DNA of 64,000 nt from Rhynchopus euleeides (Eukaryota; Euglenozoa; Diplonemea; Diplonemida; Diplonemidae). The notes beneath the pieces were generated by a model. That model was not told the DNA's origin. It made no database searches and saw only the letters and a program-made list of their open reading frames with translations. The stretch's first letter is position 1, and each line of letters starts with the position of its first letter. The translations under genes and the position numbers were made by a program. The DNA lies in the NCBI GenBank assembly GCA_963210315.1, contig OY723261.1, positions 806,001 through 870,000 of the forward strand. Reading direction: 5' to 3'. Shown here one piece after another: positions 39,601 to 50,275 of the stretch.

Positions 39601-42600
39601 CTGGATGTTGGCAATACCGCCGCACATGGTGCACGTGTCGACAGGGGCAGGCTTGCGGGTCTCAGGGACCACCAGACACACGCAGCACCCGCTGCAGTCC
39701 CGGCCACCGTTGTTGGGGTCGCAGTTGTCACGGGTGTCGTCCATGCAGGTGAAGCCGGCGTCGCACTGGATGTTGGCAATACCGCCGCACATGGTGCACG
39801 TGTCGGCAGGGGCAGGCTTGCGGGTCTCAGGGATCACCAGACGCACGCAGCACCCGCTGCAGTCCCTCCCGCTGTTATTGGGGTCGCAGTTGTCGCGAGT
39901 GTAGTCCATGCAGGTGAAGCCGGCGTCGCACTGGATGTTGGCAATACCGCCGCACATGGTGCACGTGTCGGCAGGGGCAGGCTTGCGGGTCTCAGGGAAC
40001 ACCAGACGCACGCAGCACCCGCTGCAGTCCCGGCCACCGTCGTTGGGGTCGCCGTTGTCACGGGTGTCGTCCATGCAGGTGAAGCCAGCGTCGCACTGGA
40101 TGTTGGCAATACCGCCGCACATGGTGCACGTGTCGACAGGGGCAGGCTTGCGGGTCTCAGGGACCACCAGACACACGCAGCACCCGCTGCAGTCCCGGCC
40201 ACCGTTGTTGGGGCCGCAGTTGTCACGGGTGTCGTCCATGCAGGTGAAGCCGGCGTCGCACTGGATGTTGGCAATACCGCCGCACATGGTGCACGTGTCG
40301 GCAGGGGCAGGCTTGCGGGTCTCAGGGATCACCAGACGCACGCAGCACCCGCTGCAGTCCCTCCCGCTGTTATTGGGGTCGCAGTTGTCGCGAGTGTCGT
40401 CCATGCAGGTGAAGCCGGCGTCGCACTGGATGTTGGCAATACCGCCGCACATGGTGCACGTGTCGACAGGGGCAGGCTTGCGGGTCTCAGGGACCACCAG
40501 ACGCACGCAGCACCCGCTGCAGTCCCGGCCACCGTTGTTGGGGTCGCAGTTGTCGCGAGTGTCGTCCATGCAGGTGAAGCCAGCGTCACACTGGATGTTG
40601 GCAATACCGCCGCACATGGTGCACGTGTCGACAGGGGCAGGCTTGCGAGTCTCAGGGACCACCAGACGCACGCAGCACCCGCTGCAGTCCCTCCCGCCGT
40701 TGTTGGGGTCGCAGTTGTCGCGAGTGTCGTCCATGCAGGTGAAGCCAGCGTCGCACTGGATGTTGGCAATACCGCCGCACATGGTGCACGTGTCGACAGG
40801 GGCAGGCTTGCTAGTCTCAGGGATCACCAGACGCACGCAGCACCCGCTGCAGTCCCGGCCACCGTTGTTGGGGTCGCAGTTGTCGCGAGTGTCGTCCATG
40901 CAGGTGAAGCCGGCGTCGCACTGGATGTTGGCAATACCGCCGCACATGGTGCACGTGTCGGCAGGGGCAGGCTTGCGGGTCTCAGGGAACACCAGACGCA
41001 CGCAGCACCCGCTGCAGTCCCGGCCACCGTCGTTGGGGTCGCAGTTGTCACGGGTGTCGTCCATGCAGGTGAAGCCAGCGTCGCACTGGATGTTGGCAAT
41101 ACCGCCGCACATGGTGCACGTGTCGACAGGGGCAGGCTTGCGGGTCTCAGGGACCACCAGACACACGCAGCACCCGCTGCAGTCCCGGCCACCGTTGTTG
41201 GGGTCGCAGTTGTCACGGGTGTCGTCCATGCAGGTGAAGCCGGCGTCGCACTGGATGTTGGCAATACCGCCGCACATGGTGCACGTGTCGGCAGGGGCAG
41301 GCTTGCGGGTCTCAGGGATCACCAGACGCACGCAGCACCCGCTGCAGTCCCTGCCGCTGTTATTGGGGTCGCAGTTGTCGCGAGTGTCGTCCATGCAGGT
41401 GAAGCCGGCGTCGCACTGGATGTTGGCAATACCGCCGCACATGGTGCACGTGTCGGCAGGGGCAGGCTTGCGGGTCTCAGGGAACACCAGACGCACGCAG
41501 CACCCGCTGCAGTCCCGGTCACCGTCGTTGGGGTCGCAGTTGTCACGGGTGTCGTCCATGCAGGTGAAGCCAGCGTCGCACTGGATGTTGGCAATACCGC
41601 CGCACATGGTGCACGTGTCGACAGGGGCAGGCTTGCGGGTCTCAGGGACCACCAGACACACGCAGCACCCGCTGCAGTCCCGGCCACCGTTGTTGGGGCC
41701 GCAGTTGTCACGGGTGTCGTCCATGCAGGTGAAGCCGGCGTCGCACTGGATGTTGGCAATACCGCCGCACATGGTGCACGTGTCGGCAGGGGCAGGCTTG
41801 CGGGTCTCAGGGATCACCAGACGCACGCAGCACCCGCTGCAGTCCCTCCCGCTGTTATTGGGGTCGCAGTTGTCGCGAGTGTCGTCCATGCAGGTGAAGC
41901 CGGCGTCGCACTGGATGTTGGCAATACCGCCGCACATGGTGCACGTGTCGACAGGGGCAGGCTTGCGGGTCTCAGGGACCACCAGACGCACGCAGCACCC
42001 GCTGCAGTCCCGGCCACCGTTGTTGGGGTCGCAGTTGTCACGGGTGTCGTCCATGCAGGTGAAGCCGGCGTCGCACTGGATGTTGGCAATACCGCCGCAC
42101 ATGGTGCACGTGTCGGCAGGGGCAGGCTTGCGGGTCTCAGGGATCACCAGACGCACGCAGCACCCGCTGCAGTCCCTCCCGCTGTTATTGGGGTCGCAGT
42201 TGTCGCGAGTGTCGTCCATGCAGGTGAAGCCGGCGTCGCACTGGATGTTGGCAATACCGCCGCACATGGTGCACGTGTCGACAGGGGCAGGCTTGCGGGT
42301 CTCAGGGACCACCAGACGCACGCAGCACCCGCTGCAGTCCCGGCCACCGTTGTTGGGGTCGCAGTTGTCGCGAGTGTCGTCCATGCAGGTGAAGCCAGCG
42401 TCACACTGGATGTTGGCAATACCGCCGCACATGGTGCACGTGTCGACAGGGGCAGGCTTGCGAGTCTCAGGGACCACCAGACGCACGCAGCACCCGCTGC
42501 AGTCCCTCCCGCCGTTGTTGGGGTCGCAGTTGTCGCGAGTGTCGTCCATGCAGGTGAAGCCAGCGTCGCACTGAATGTTGGCAATACCGCCGCACATGGT

Positions 42601-45600
42601 GCACGTGTCGACAGGGGCAGGCTTGCTAGTCTCAGGGATCACCAGACGCACGCAGCACCCGCTGCAGTCCCGGCCACCGTTGTTGGGGTCGCAGTTGTCG
42701 CGAGTGTCGTCCATGCAGGTGAAGCCGGCGTCGCACTGGATGTTGGCAATACCGCCGCACATGGTGCACGTGTCGGCAGGGGCAGGCTTGCGGGTCTCAG
42801 GGAACACCAGACGCACGCAGCACCCGCTGCAGTCCCGGCCACCGTCGTTGGGGTCGCAGTTGTCACGGGTGTCGTCCATGCAGGTGAAGCCAGCGTCGCA
42901 CTGGATGTTGGCAATACCGCCGCACATGGTGCACGTGTCGACAGGGGCAGGCTTGCGGGTCTCAGGGACCACCAGACACACGCAGCACCCGCTGCAGTCC
43001 CGGCCACCGTTGTTGGGGTCGCAGTTGTCGCGAGTGTCGTCCATGCAGGTGAAGCCAGCGTCACACTGGATGTTGGCAATACCGCCGCACATGGTGCACG
43101 TGTCGACAGGGGCAGGCTTGCGAGTCTCAGGGACCACCAGACGCACGCAGCACCCGCTGCAGTCCCTCCCGCCGTTGTTGGGGTCGCAGTTGTCGCGAGT
43201 GTCGTCCATGCAGGTGAAGCCAGCGTCGCACTGGATGTTGGCAATACCGCCGCACATGGTGCACGTGTCGACAGGGGCAGGCTTGCGGGTCTCAGGGACC
43301 ACCAGACACACGCAGCACCCGCTGCAGTCCCGGCCACCGTTGTTGGGGCCGCAGTTGTCACGGGTGTCGTCCATGCAGGTGAAGCCGGCGTCGCACTGGA
43401 TGTTGGCAATACCGCCGCACATGGTGCACGTGTCGGCAGGGGCAGGCTTGCGGGTCTCAGGGATCACCAGACGCACGCAGCACCCGCTGCAGTCCCTCCC
43501 GCTGTTATTGGGGTCGCAGTTGTCGCGAGTGTCGTCCATGCAGGTGAAGCCGGCGTCGCACTGGATGTTGGCAATACCGCCGCACATGGTGCACGTGTCG
43601 ACAGGGGCAGGCTTGCGGGTCTCAGGGACCACCAGACGCACGCAGCACCCGCTGCAGTCCCGGCCACCGTTGTTGGGGTCGCAGTTGTCGCGAGTGTCGT
43701 CCATGCAGGTGAAGCCAGCGTCACACTGGATGTTGGCAATACCGCCGCACATGGTGCACGTGTCGACAGGGGCAGGCTTGCGAGTCTCAGGGACCACCAG
43801 ACGCACGCAGCACCCGCTGCAGTCCCTCCCGCCGTTGTTGGGGTCGCAGTTGTCGCGAGTGTCGTCCATGCAGGTGAAGCCAGCGTCGCACTGAATGTTG
43901 GCAATACCGCCGCACATGGTGCACGTGTCGACAGGGGCAGGCTTGCTAGTCTCAGGGATCACCAGACGCACGCAGCACCCGCTGCAGTCCCGGCCACCGT
44001 TGTTGGGGTCGCAGTTGTCGCGAGTGTCGTCCATGCAGGTGAAGCCGGCGTCGCACTGGATGTTGGCAATACCGCCGCACATGGTGCACGTGTCGGCAGG
44101 GGCAGGCTTGCGGGTCTCAGGGAACACCAGACGCACGCAGCACCCGCTGCAGTCCCGGCCACCGTCGTTGGGGTCGCAGTTGTCACGGGTGTCGTCCATG
44201 CAGGTGAAGCCAGCGTCGCACTGGATGTTGGCAATACCGCCGCACATGGTGCACGTGTCGACAGGGGCAGGCTTGCGGGTCTCAGGGACCACCAGACACA
44301 CGCAGCACCCGCTGCAGTCCCGGCCACCGTTGTTGGGGTCGCAGTTGTCGCGAGTGTCGTCCATGCAGGTGAAGCCAGCGTCACACTGGATGTTGGCAAT
44401 ACCGCCGCACATGGTGCACGTGTCGACAGGGGCAGGCTTGCGAGTCTCAGGGACCACCAGACGCACGCAGCACCCGCTGCAGTCCCTCCCGCCGTTGTTG
44501 GGGTCGCAGTTGTCGCGAGTGTCGTCCATGCAGGTGAAGCCAGCGTCGCACTGGATGTTGGCAATACCGCCGCACATGGTGCACGTGTCGACAGGGGCAG
44601 GCTTGCGGGTCTCAGGGACCACCAGACACACGCAGCACCCGCTGCAGTCCCGGCCACCGTTGTTGGGGCCGCAGTTGTCACGGGTGTCGTCCATGCAGGT
44701 GAAGCCGGCGTCGCACTGGATGTTGGCAATACCGCCGCACATGGTGCACGTGTCGGCAGGGGCAGGCTTGCGGGTCTCAGGGATCACCAGACGCACGCAG
44801 CACCCGCTGCAGTCCCTCCCGCTGTTATTGGGGTCGCAGTTGTCGCGAGTGTCGTCCATGCAGGTGAAGCCGGCGTCGCACTGGATGTTGGCAATACCGC
44901 CGCACATGGTGCACGTGTCGACAGGGGCAGGCTTGCGGGTCTCAGGGACCACCAGACGCACGCAGCACCCGCTGCAGTCCCGGCCACCGTTGTTGGGGTC
45001 GCAGTTGTCGCGAGTGTCGTCCATGCAGGTGAAGCCAGCGTCACACTGGATGTTGGCAATACCGCCGCACATGGTGCACGTGTCGACAGGGGCAGGCTTG
45101 CGAGTCTCAGGGACCACCAGACGCACGCAGCACCCGCTGCAGTCCCTCCCGCCGTTGTTGGGGTCGCAGTTGTCGCGAGTGTCGTCCATGCAGGTGAAGC
45201 CAGCGTCGCACTGAATGTTGGCAATACCGCCGCACATGGTGCACGTGTCGACAGGGGCAGGCTTGCTAGTCTCAGGGATCACCAGACGCACGCAGCACCC
45301 GCTGCAGTCCCGGCCACCGTTGTTGGGGTCGCAGTTGTCGCGAGTGTCGTCCATGCAGGTGAAGCCGGCGTCGCACTGGATGTTGGCAATACCGCCGCAC
45401 ATGGTGCACGTGTCGGCAGGGGCAGGCTTGCGGGTCTCAGGGAACACCAGACGCACGCAGCACCCGCTGCAGTCCCGGCCACCGTCGTTGGGGTCGCAGT
45501 TGTCACGGGTGTCGTCCATGCAGGTGAAGCCAGCGTCGCACTGGATGTTGGCAATACCGCCGCACATGGTGCACGTGTCGACAGGGGCAGGCTTGCGGGT

Positions 45601-46140
45601 CTCAGGGACCACCAGACACACGCAGCACCCGCTGCAGTCCCGGCCACCGTTGTTGGGGTCGCAGTTGTCACGGGTGTCGTCCATGCAGGTGAAGCCGGCG
45701 TCGCACTGGATGTTGGCAATACCGCCGCACATGGTGCACGTGTCGACAGGGGCAGGCTTGCTAGTCTCAGGGATCACCAGACGCACGCAGCACCCGCTGC
45801 AGTCCCGGCCACCGTTGTTGGGGTCGCAGTTGTCGCGAGTGTCGTCCATGCAGGTGAAGCCAGCGTCGCACTGGATGTTGGCAATACCGCCGCACATGGT
45901 GCACGTGTCGACAGGGGCAGGCTTGCGGGTCTCAGGGATCACCAGACGCACGCAGCACCCGCTGCAGTCCCTCCCGCCGTTGTTGGGATCACATGTGTCA
46001 TCGGGGTCGTCCAGACATGTGTAGCCATTCTGGCAGGGGTTGTTTGCGATTCCACCGCAGAAGGCTGCACCGTCACAGACGCCTCCTGCGTCTGCCAAGG
46101 CCGCCCAGCCCATGGCTACGAGGAAGATCGTTGCTTTCAT
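36700..46140 (-). CDS. Secreted cysteine-rich protein of 57 tandem 55-residue modules, with one in-frame TGA
   Basis: ATG at 46140 opens a textbook signal peptide (MKATIFLVAMGWAALADAGG); an upstream in-frame ATG (46179) adds 13 residues and is less likely. The frame then runs to TAG at 36702-36700. It would give 3146 residues but for a TGA at 38376-38374 (codon 2589), which truncates the product to 2588. Each module has eight Cys in the order CTMCGG-IQC-GFTC-DNCDP-RDCSGCC, followed by a VRLVIPETRKPAPVDT-type linker. The first module is diverged (CGGIANNPCQNGYTCLDDPD). The CGG...C...C.DD...CDP..GG.DC.G.C pattern resembles a small disulfide module found in fungal and bacterial secreted proteins. 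An extracellular structural or binding role is inferred. Variation between modules sits mostly in the linkers (VRLV/VCLV, IPETR/VPETR/FPETR, NNGG/NNSG/NDGG). Confidence 0.85.
36718..46080. repeat. 165-bp tandem coding repeat, about 57 copies
   Basis: The GCTGCAGTCCC block recurs every 165 bp from about 36720 to 45960, which gives 57 positions. Higher-order structure is visible. A six-module unit (990 bp) repeats between about 36720 and 39830, and an eight-module unit (1320 bp) repeats at about 42575-43894 and 43895-45214, near-identically by eye. This indicates recent unequal exchange or segmental amplification. Other reading frames stay open over much of the array merely because the repeat lacks stops in them. 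Confidence 0.95.
38374..38376 (-). other. In-frame TGA replacing a conserved Cys codon
   Basis: In the 47th module from the N-terminus the invariant RDCSGCC reads RD-stop-SGCC because TGC is TGA (plus strand GCTTCAG instead of GCTGCAG). The same frame continues for ten more full modules to a TAG. TGA is a normal stop in neighbouring genes (6811, 27213, 59362). Confidence 0.95.
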
Positions 46141-46239
46141 TTTTGTAATGTTTTTAGTTACCTGTGTTGCCACGTGCAATGTTATGTGTGTGGTGAGGAT
46201 TCAATGTTTTTGTCGGTGTTAGTGGGACTTTGTAGCAAG

Positions 46240-46447
46240 CGCTGTTCTCTCACAGAGCACGATTAGCTTGAGGCCAGCCTTCGCAAGGGTGTACTGGAAG
46301 CCTGTGCGCAATGTCTTCCGTATGGGACACCCCATCCCAGCAACGCGGCACAGCATGTGCAGTCAGATGGTGGTGCATGTTGAAGCCTCGTCATCCGCAC
46401 ACAAAGTGCGTAGGATTGGAGTGATTTGTGTGTGTATGTCAGTTATC
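46240..46447. repeat. Direct repeat, right copy, upstream of the Cys-rich array gene
   Basis: Same-orientation partner of 35212-35430. It starts about 100 bases upstream of the array ATG, so it probably includes the promoter and/or 5' UTR. The conserved 3' part contains GTGCGTAGGATTGGAGTGAT. Confidence 0.85.
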
Positions 46448-48032
46448 ATCCCCACAGGCGTGCAATGCGAGGCCCTCTGTCCCCACGGAGAACGACCTGC
46501 GCCCCTCCCCCGAAGCGAAGGCACGCTTTCTCCAACTGCAAGGTGCAACATGAAACCGGGGGTCTACCCGGCGCAACTTGCCAGGTAGGGTGGGGGGGGG
46601 GGGGAGAGTTGTCTCGTTTCACGCCTCCTGTTGGGCTGCCCTTGTTGCTTGCACCCACACCCCCAAGCCCCAACCCCCTGCCACAACTTGCTTTTATTTT
46701 CCCTCCTGATGAACACACCCGCCGGCCCTGGTTGCTCGGTGTTTGCTTTTAAGTCAACTCGATCGTAACACACCACCCCGCCCCGCTCCACCCCGCGGCT
46801 GGCAAAGCCAGTCCATGGCCTCTGCCAACGCGCTCCCCACCGCCCCCCCCCCCACCCCACCCCTCAACACGAACCCCCCAGCCCCGCACACCCGTCTTGT
46901 GGTTGCCCCTCATGGATAACGGACACCGCTCCACCGTCGGGCTATCGTCAGATGACAACTGCCGACAACATCGACCCTGTCTAACGCCCGCAATGTGGTG
47001 ACACTCTGTCTGTGGCCTCACGGGCCTCTGTGTGGGGCATGTACACCTACCGGGCCCCAAACCAAGGGAGAGATTCTGCCGAAGAATGTCCAGTGTCCCA
47101 ACCCACACACTATATCAACAACGCAAGACAGATCAAGCCGTACATCTCGCTGTTTTGTTACAGCCCGTAGTGTCTCCGAGACTTCCATTTCCTTCTGGAG
47201 CCGCCACCAGTTTTATCCCATGCCGAGCCATTCATCAAAAGGTGGCATCCGAGCAACTCACACCACGGGGGAGGTGGGGGTATTTAGCAACACCGTACCC
47301 TCCTCCCCGCCCCCCCCTTCACTCCCCCACCCCCACCCCCACAACCGCCTCAGACCTGCCCAGGCTTGGGGGCTCCAGGGCCCTCGTCGCCACCGAGGCG
47401 CCCACCCTCCCCAACCCATCCACACACCCCATCGAGCCCATCACCGGAGTTGATCGGTTGGGACTTTTCTCGGTTGCCCCCAGAGAGGGGCTGTCAAGGT
47501 TCCCTTTCTGGTTCCTTCCTCTCTTCACACCTCCCCCATCTACCCACCCACCCCGGCTTGCCTAGACTTCACATGACCTGTTGGTCTTCGGGGGGGAACC
47601 TCTCTCCGGATGGAACCTGCCACTCCTCCAATCTGGGTTCGGATCCATCTCGTCACGCACGGTGCTTTTTTTTGACAGACATCATAGGAACAGAGATAAA
47701 GGAACCCACAGCACCCCCCCTCCCTCCACTCCCCGTTCGACCCCCCCCCCACCCAGACCTCTACTTCTGTTGTCAACAAAAGGGAAGGAATAGGAGGGAG
47801 TGAGGGGAGGGGAGGGGGGGGGGGGGAGCAACGACGTAGACAAGAGTAATCACGGAGGAGCTCCCTCCCACTCAAATGCAGGCAGTGTCCAAGACCTCGT
47901 GGGGTGGGGGCGTAGATTCGTGGTTGTGAGGCCAGGCCTGTCGCTAACTTTTCGATTTTGGAGATTTGGTGGGTTGACGCTCCTGTTTTGGGGGGGGATC
48001 AGGGGGGAAAACACTAGGGGCAAATTTTTCTC

Positions 48033-48051
48033 GCGCGCGCTTCGCGCGCGC
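48033..48051. repeat. Perfect GC hairpin
   Basis: An 8-bp stem GCGCGCGC pairs with itself across a TTC loop. It is preceded by a T run (CAAATTTTTC), so on the minus strand an A run follows. It could be a structured RNA or DNA element, or chance in GC-rich sequence. Confidence 0.7.
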
Positions 48052-48243
48052 TCGTGTTGTTGCCTCATTTCCCCATCAGTGGACCACTAGGTGGGCACGG
48101 TGTGAGGCGCTGGGTTCCTTCCGTGGTTCCTCTCCCGCTCGCGCCACTCGGGTGCCGGAGGAAACCCAAAAAATGGCTTTCGGGACCATGATTTCGACGC
48201 TACCCCCTGATATGCCAGGGCCGTTGAAGCGCAAGGACTTGGT

Positions 48244-48324
48244 TACGAGACGGGCACGCGAGATGGGGGGTCTGGGGGGCAGTGCCCCCCAGCCGCCGGA
48301 GGCCACGGTAGTGAACATCTGTTC
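48244..48324. repeat. Hairpin-bearing direct repeat, copy 1
   Basis: It shares TACGAGAC, GGGGGTCTGGGGGG and CAGCCGCCGGAGGCCACGGT, then a GTAGTGA-CATCTGTTC end, with copy 2 at 48420-48495. The centre is a palindrome: CTGGGGGGC, loop AGT, GCCCCCCAG. Confidence 0.85.
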
Positions 48325-48419
48325 ATTGTGGGCGTACAGATTCTGTGTGAGTTGGCTACGTCCCTGAGGCTATTGGAGTGGTTGGATTCCCTGACCTGGT
48401 GGGAATCGAATGACTTGAG

Positions 48420-48495
48420 TACGAGACATACGCCACAGGGGGTCTGGGGGGCGGAGCCCCCAGCCGCCGGAGGCCACGGTAGTGAGCATCTGTTC
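48420..48495. repeat. Hairpin-bearing direct repeat, copy 2
   Basis: It matches copy 1. Its palindrome differs in the loop (GCGGAG) but keeps a CTGGGGG/CCCCCAG stem, so pairing is conserved despite base changes. Confidence 0.85.
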
Positions 48496-48517
48496 CTGCA
48501 AAACCATACTCTCTTCG

Positions 48518-48780
48518 ACGTCGACCCAGTGAAAGTGGGTTGACGCTTGGTCGACGCTTGGTGAGCGTCGACCCAGTGTAACCGGGTCAACGCTAGGTTC
48601 ACGTCGACCCAGCGTAATAAATGGGTTGACGCTTGGTCCAGGCTTGAATGGCAACCCAGTTCCACTGTGTCGACGCTCCAAGCCTCGACCAAGCGTCAAC
48701 CCAGTTCCACTGGGTCGACGCTGGGTCGACGCTTTTTTATGGGGGGGGAAACCCAAAATCACTGGGTCGACGGTCGACGC
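48518..48780. repeat. Cluster of GTCGAC-containing direct and inverted repeats
   Basis: Nine GTCGAC palindromes occur in about 260 bp, embedded in GTCGACCCAGT, TTGACGCTTGGTCGACGCTT and their reverse complements (for example CCAAGCGTCAACCCAGT). Neighbouring units face both ways, so extensive cruciform pairing is possible. No open frame explains it. Confidence 0.9.
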
Positions 48781-50275
48781 TTAGCGACATGCCTGTTGTG
48801 AGGCGGGGTGGGTGGGGGGGGGGGGGGGGGCGAGGGGTGGGGGGAGGGAGGGTACGCAGGAGCTGGGGAGGGGAGGTGATGTGCCCACCCCACCCACTCT
48901 TTGTGGCTACCACTCCCGCCCCGGAGTGATTTCAGGGGTGCCCTTCAGGGGGGGGGGGGGCAAGGGTGTTGAAAGTATTCCAGAAGCACATACATGGGTA
49001 GCGACAGTACTGGGGAGGGGAGGGGGGTGGAGGTCACAAACTCACATGAAGGTTGAAGTTTCGTTTGGCATTGTGTTTAGAAATCGACACTACACTGCAG
49101 ATCGTGGATAGGACGTGTGCCGGGAAGTGGTTGGGAGGGGGTGGGGGGTGGGGGGTGGGCGTAGGATGGCGTATATTGTTCGTTCCCCCGCAGTCTGAAG
49201 TATCGATCGGTTTGAGCCGTCCTCTGTACACACTATTGGACTCGTTTTTTGCGCCGCAGCCGACCAATAAAAAATGTCTAGGAGTTTTTTTTGACGAGTC
49301 GGCTGTCAAGACGAAGCCATTCTCACACATCTCCTCTGCCGACCGTGCACCGGGGACGAAAGCTTCAGAGAAAGGCCTCACAAAGCTTGCTCTGTCGCGA
49401 GGGTGCACCACATGAGGGTAGGCTGGCCGTGCAACAACCTCCAGATGATCGACACCGTTCTTTGCACTGGATGCGCACCTCCTGCAGCATCATAGAGGAG
49501 ATGAAGCCCTAAGACGAGACTTCAACCTTGTCTGACCGGTTTGACGCGATGATGAACTCTCCACAACAGGCACGATAGAGAAGGGTCTGGCTCGAAGTGA
49601 ACGGCATTCGGCAGGTAGGGTTCCATCAAGGGGTGTGTCAATGTAACAGGGGTGGCGATACGTTTTGGTGTGGACCACCTTCGCAGCAGGATGGGATACT
49701 GTTGTTGTCATGTCTTCACATCCGCCTGGTGGGATGCAATCTTTACTTTGCAAGACGATAAGGCTGGTTGGTATCCAGCTCTGCAAATACACAGGCAGCT
49801 CGAGAGCACAGGGTAGCAGTAGCAACAAGACCACCAAATTGAAGTTGAAAAAACATTGAGTATTTGCAAGACCATATTTCCTGCAGCGCACAGACAACGA
49901 GGCTTCAAAAACAACAATGAAACCTCTCTCAAACATGCAACGGATTTTTTTCTTGTTCTTGAATAATTCTTCCGGTTTTTTGAACATGGGATTCTGTTTG
50001 TTCTTACCTGACAACCCCACTGTTTTTTTTGTAGTTGAACGCCTGGCGGAAAAGCCTCCCCCCACCACCGAAGGACTCTGCACCAAAAAACACACACCCT
50101 CCTGACCGAGGTTTCTCTTTTCGCCGAGTCGGATTCCTTCTGGTAAAGCTCTTCTCAACGCACTCAAAGCATGTTGCCCCTTTGGTACTGGCAGGTGACG
50201 GCTGTCAACAGCACCACCCTGCGCGCCACACCACAAACGGAAGGAACACCCTGTGTGGAGAGGATTACCATATGT

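Larger units (their letters stand above)
46448..50275. other. Non-coding region with G-runs, hairpins and repeat clusters
   Basis: 3.8 kb without a convincing gene. It contains many runs of 8-18 G or C (about 46590-46603, 46846-46856, 47815-47827, 48813-48830, 48950-48960), an 8-bp GC hairpin (48033-48051), a pair of hairpin-bearing direct repeats (48244-48324 and 48420-48495) and a dense GTCGAC repeat cluster (48518-48780). The segment 49860-50100 is A/T-richer with T runs. Confidence 0.65.

Noticed and set aside
35861..45214. Further plus-strand frames reading LAIPPHMVHVS repeats
   Set aside because: A second antisense frame of the same 165-bp array, broken at scattered single-base differences.
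36718..46080. CRISPR-like array
   Set aside because: Units are contiguous 165-bp coding repeats without unique spacers, in a eukaryotic genome.
36586..46266. 3226-codon plus-strand frame across the Cys-rich array
   Set aside because: It has no signal peptide or known domain. Its repeat is the antisense of the Cys-rich module, which has a clear signal peptide and disulfide pattern on the minus strand.
48380..48425. tRNA-like T-arm (GGTGGGAATCGAATGAC)
   Set aside because: No matching acceptor stem, D-arm or anticodon arm at proper spacing on either strand.
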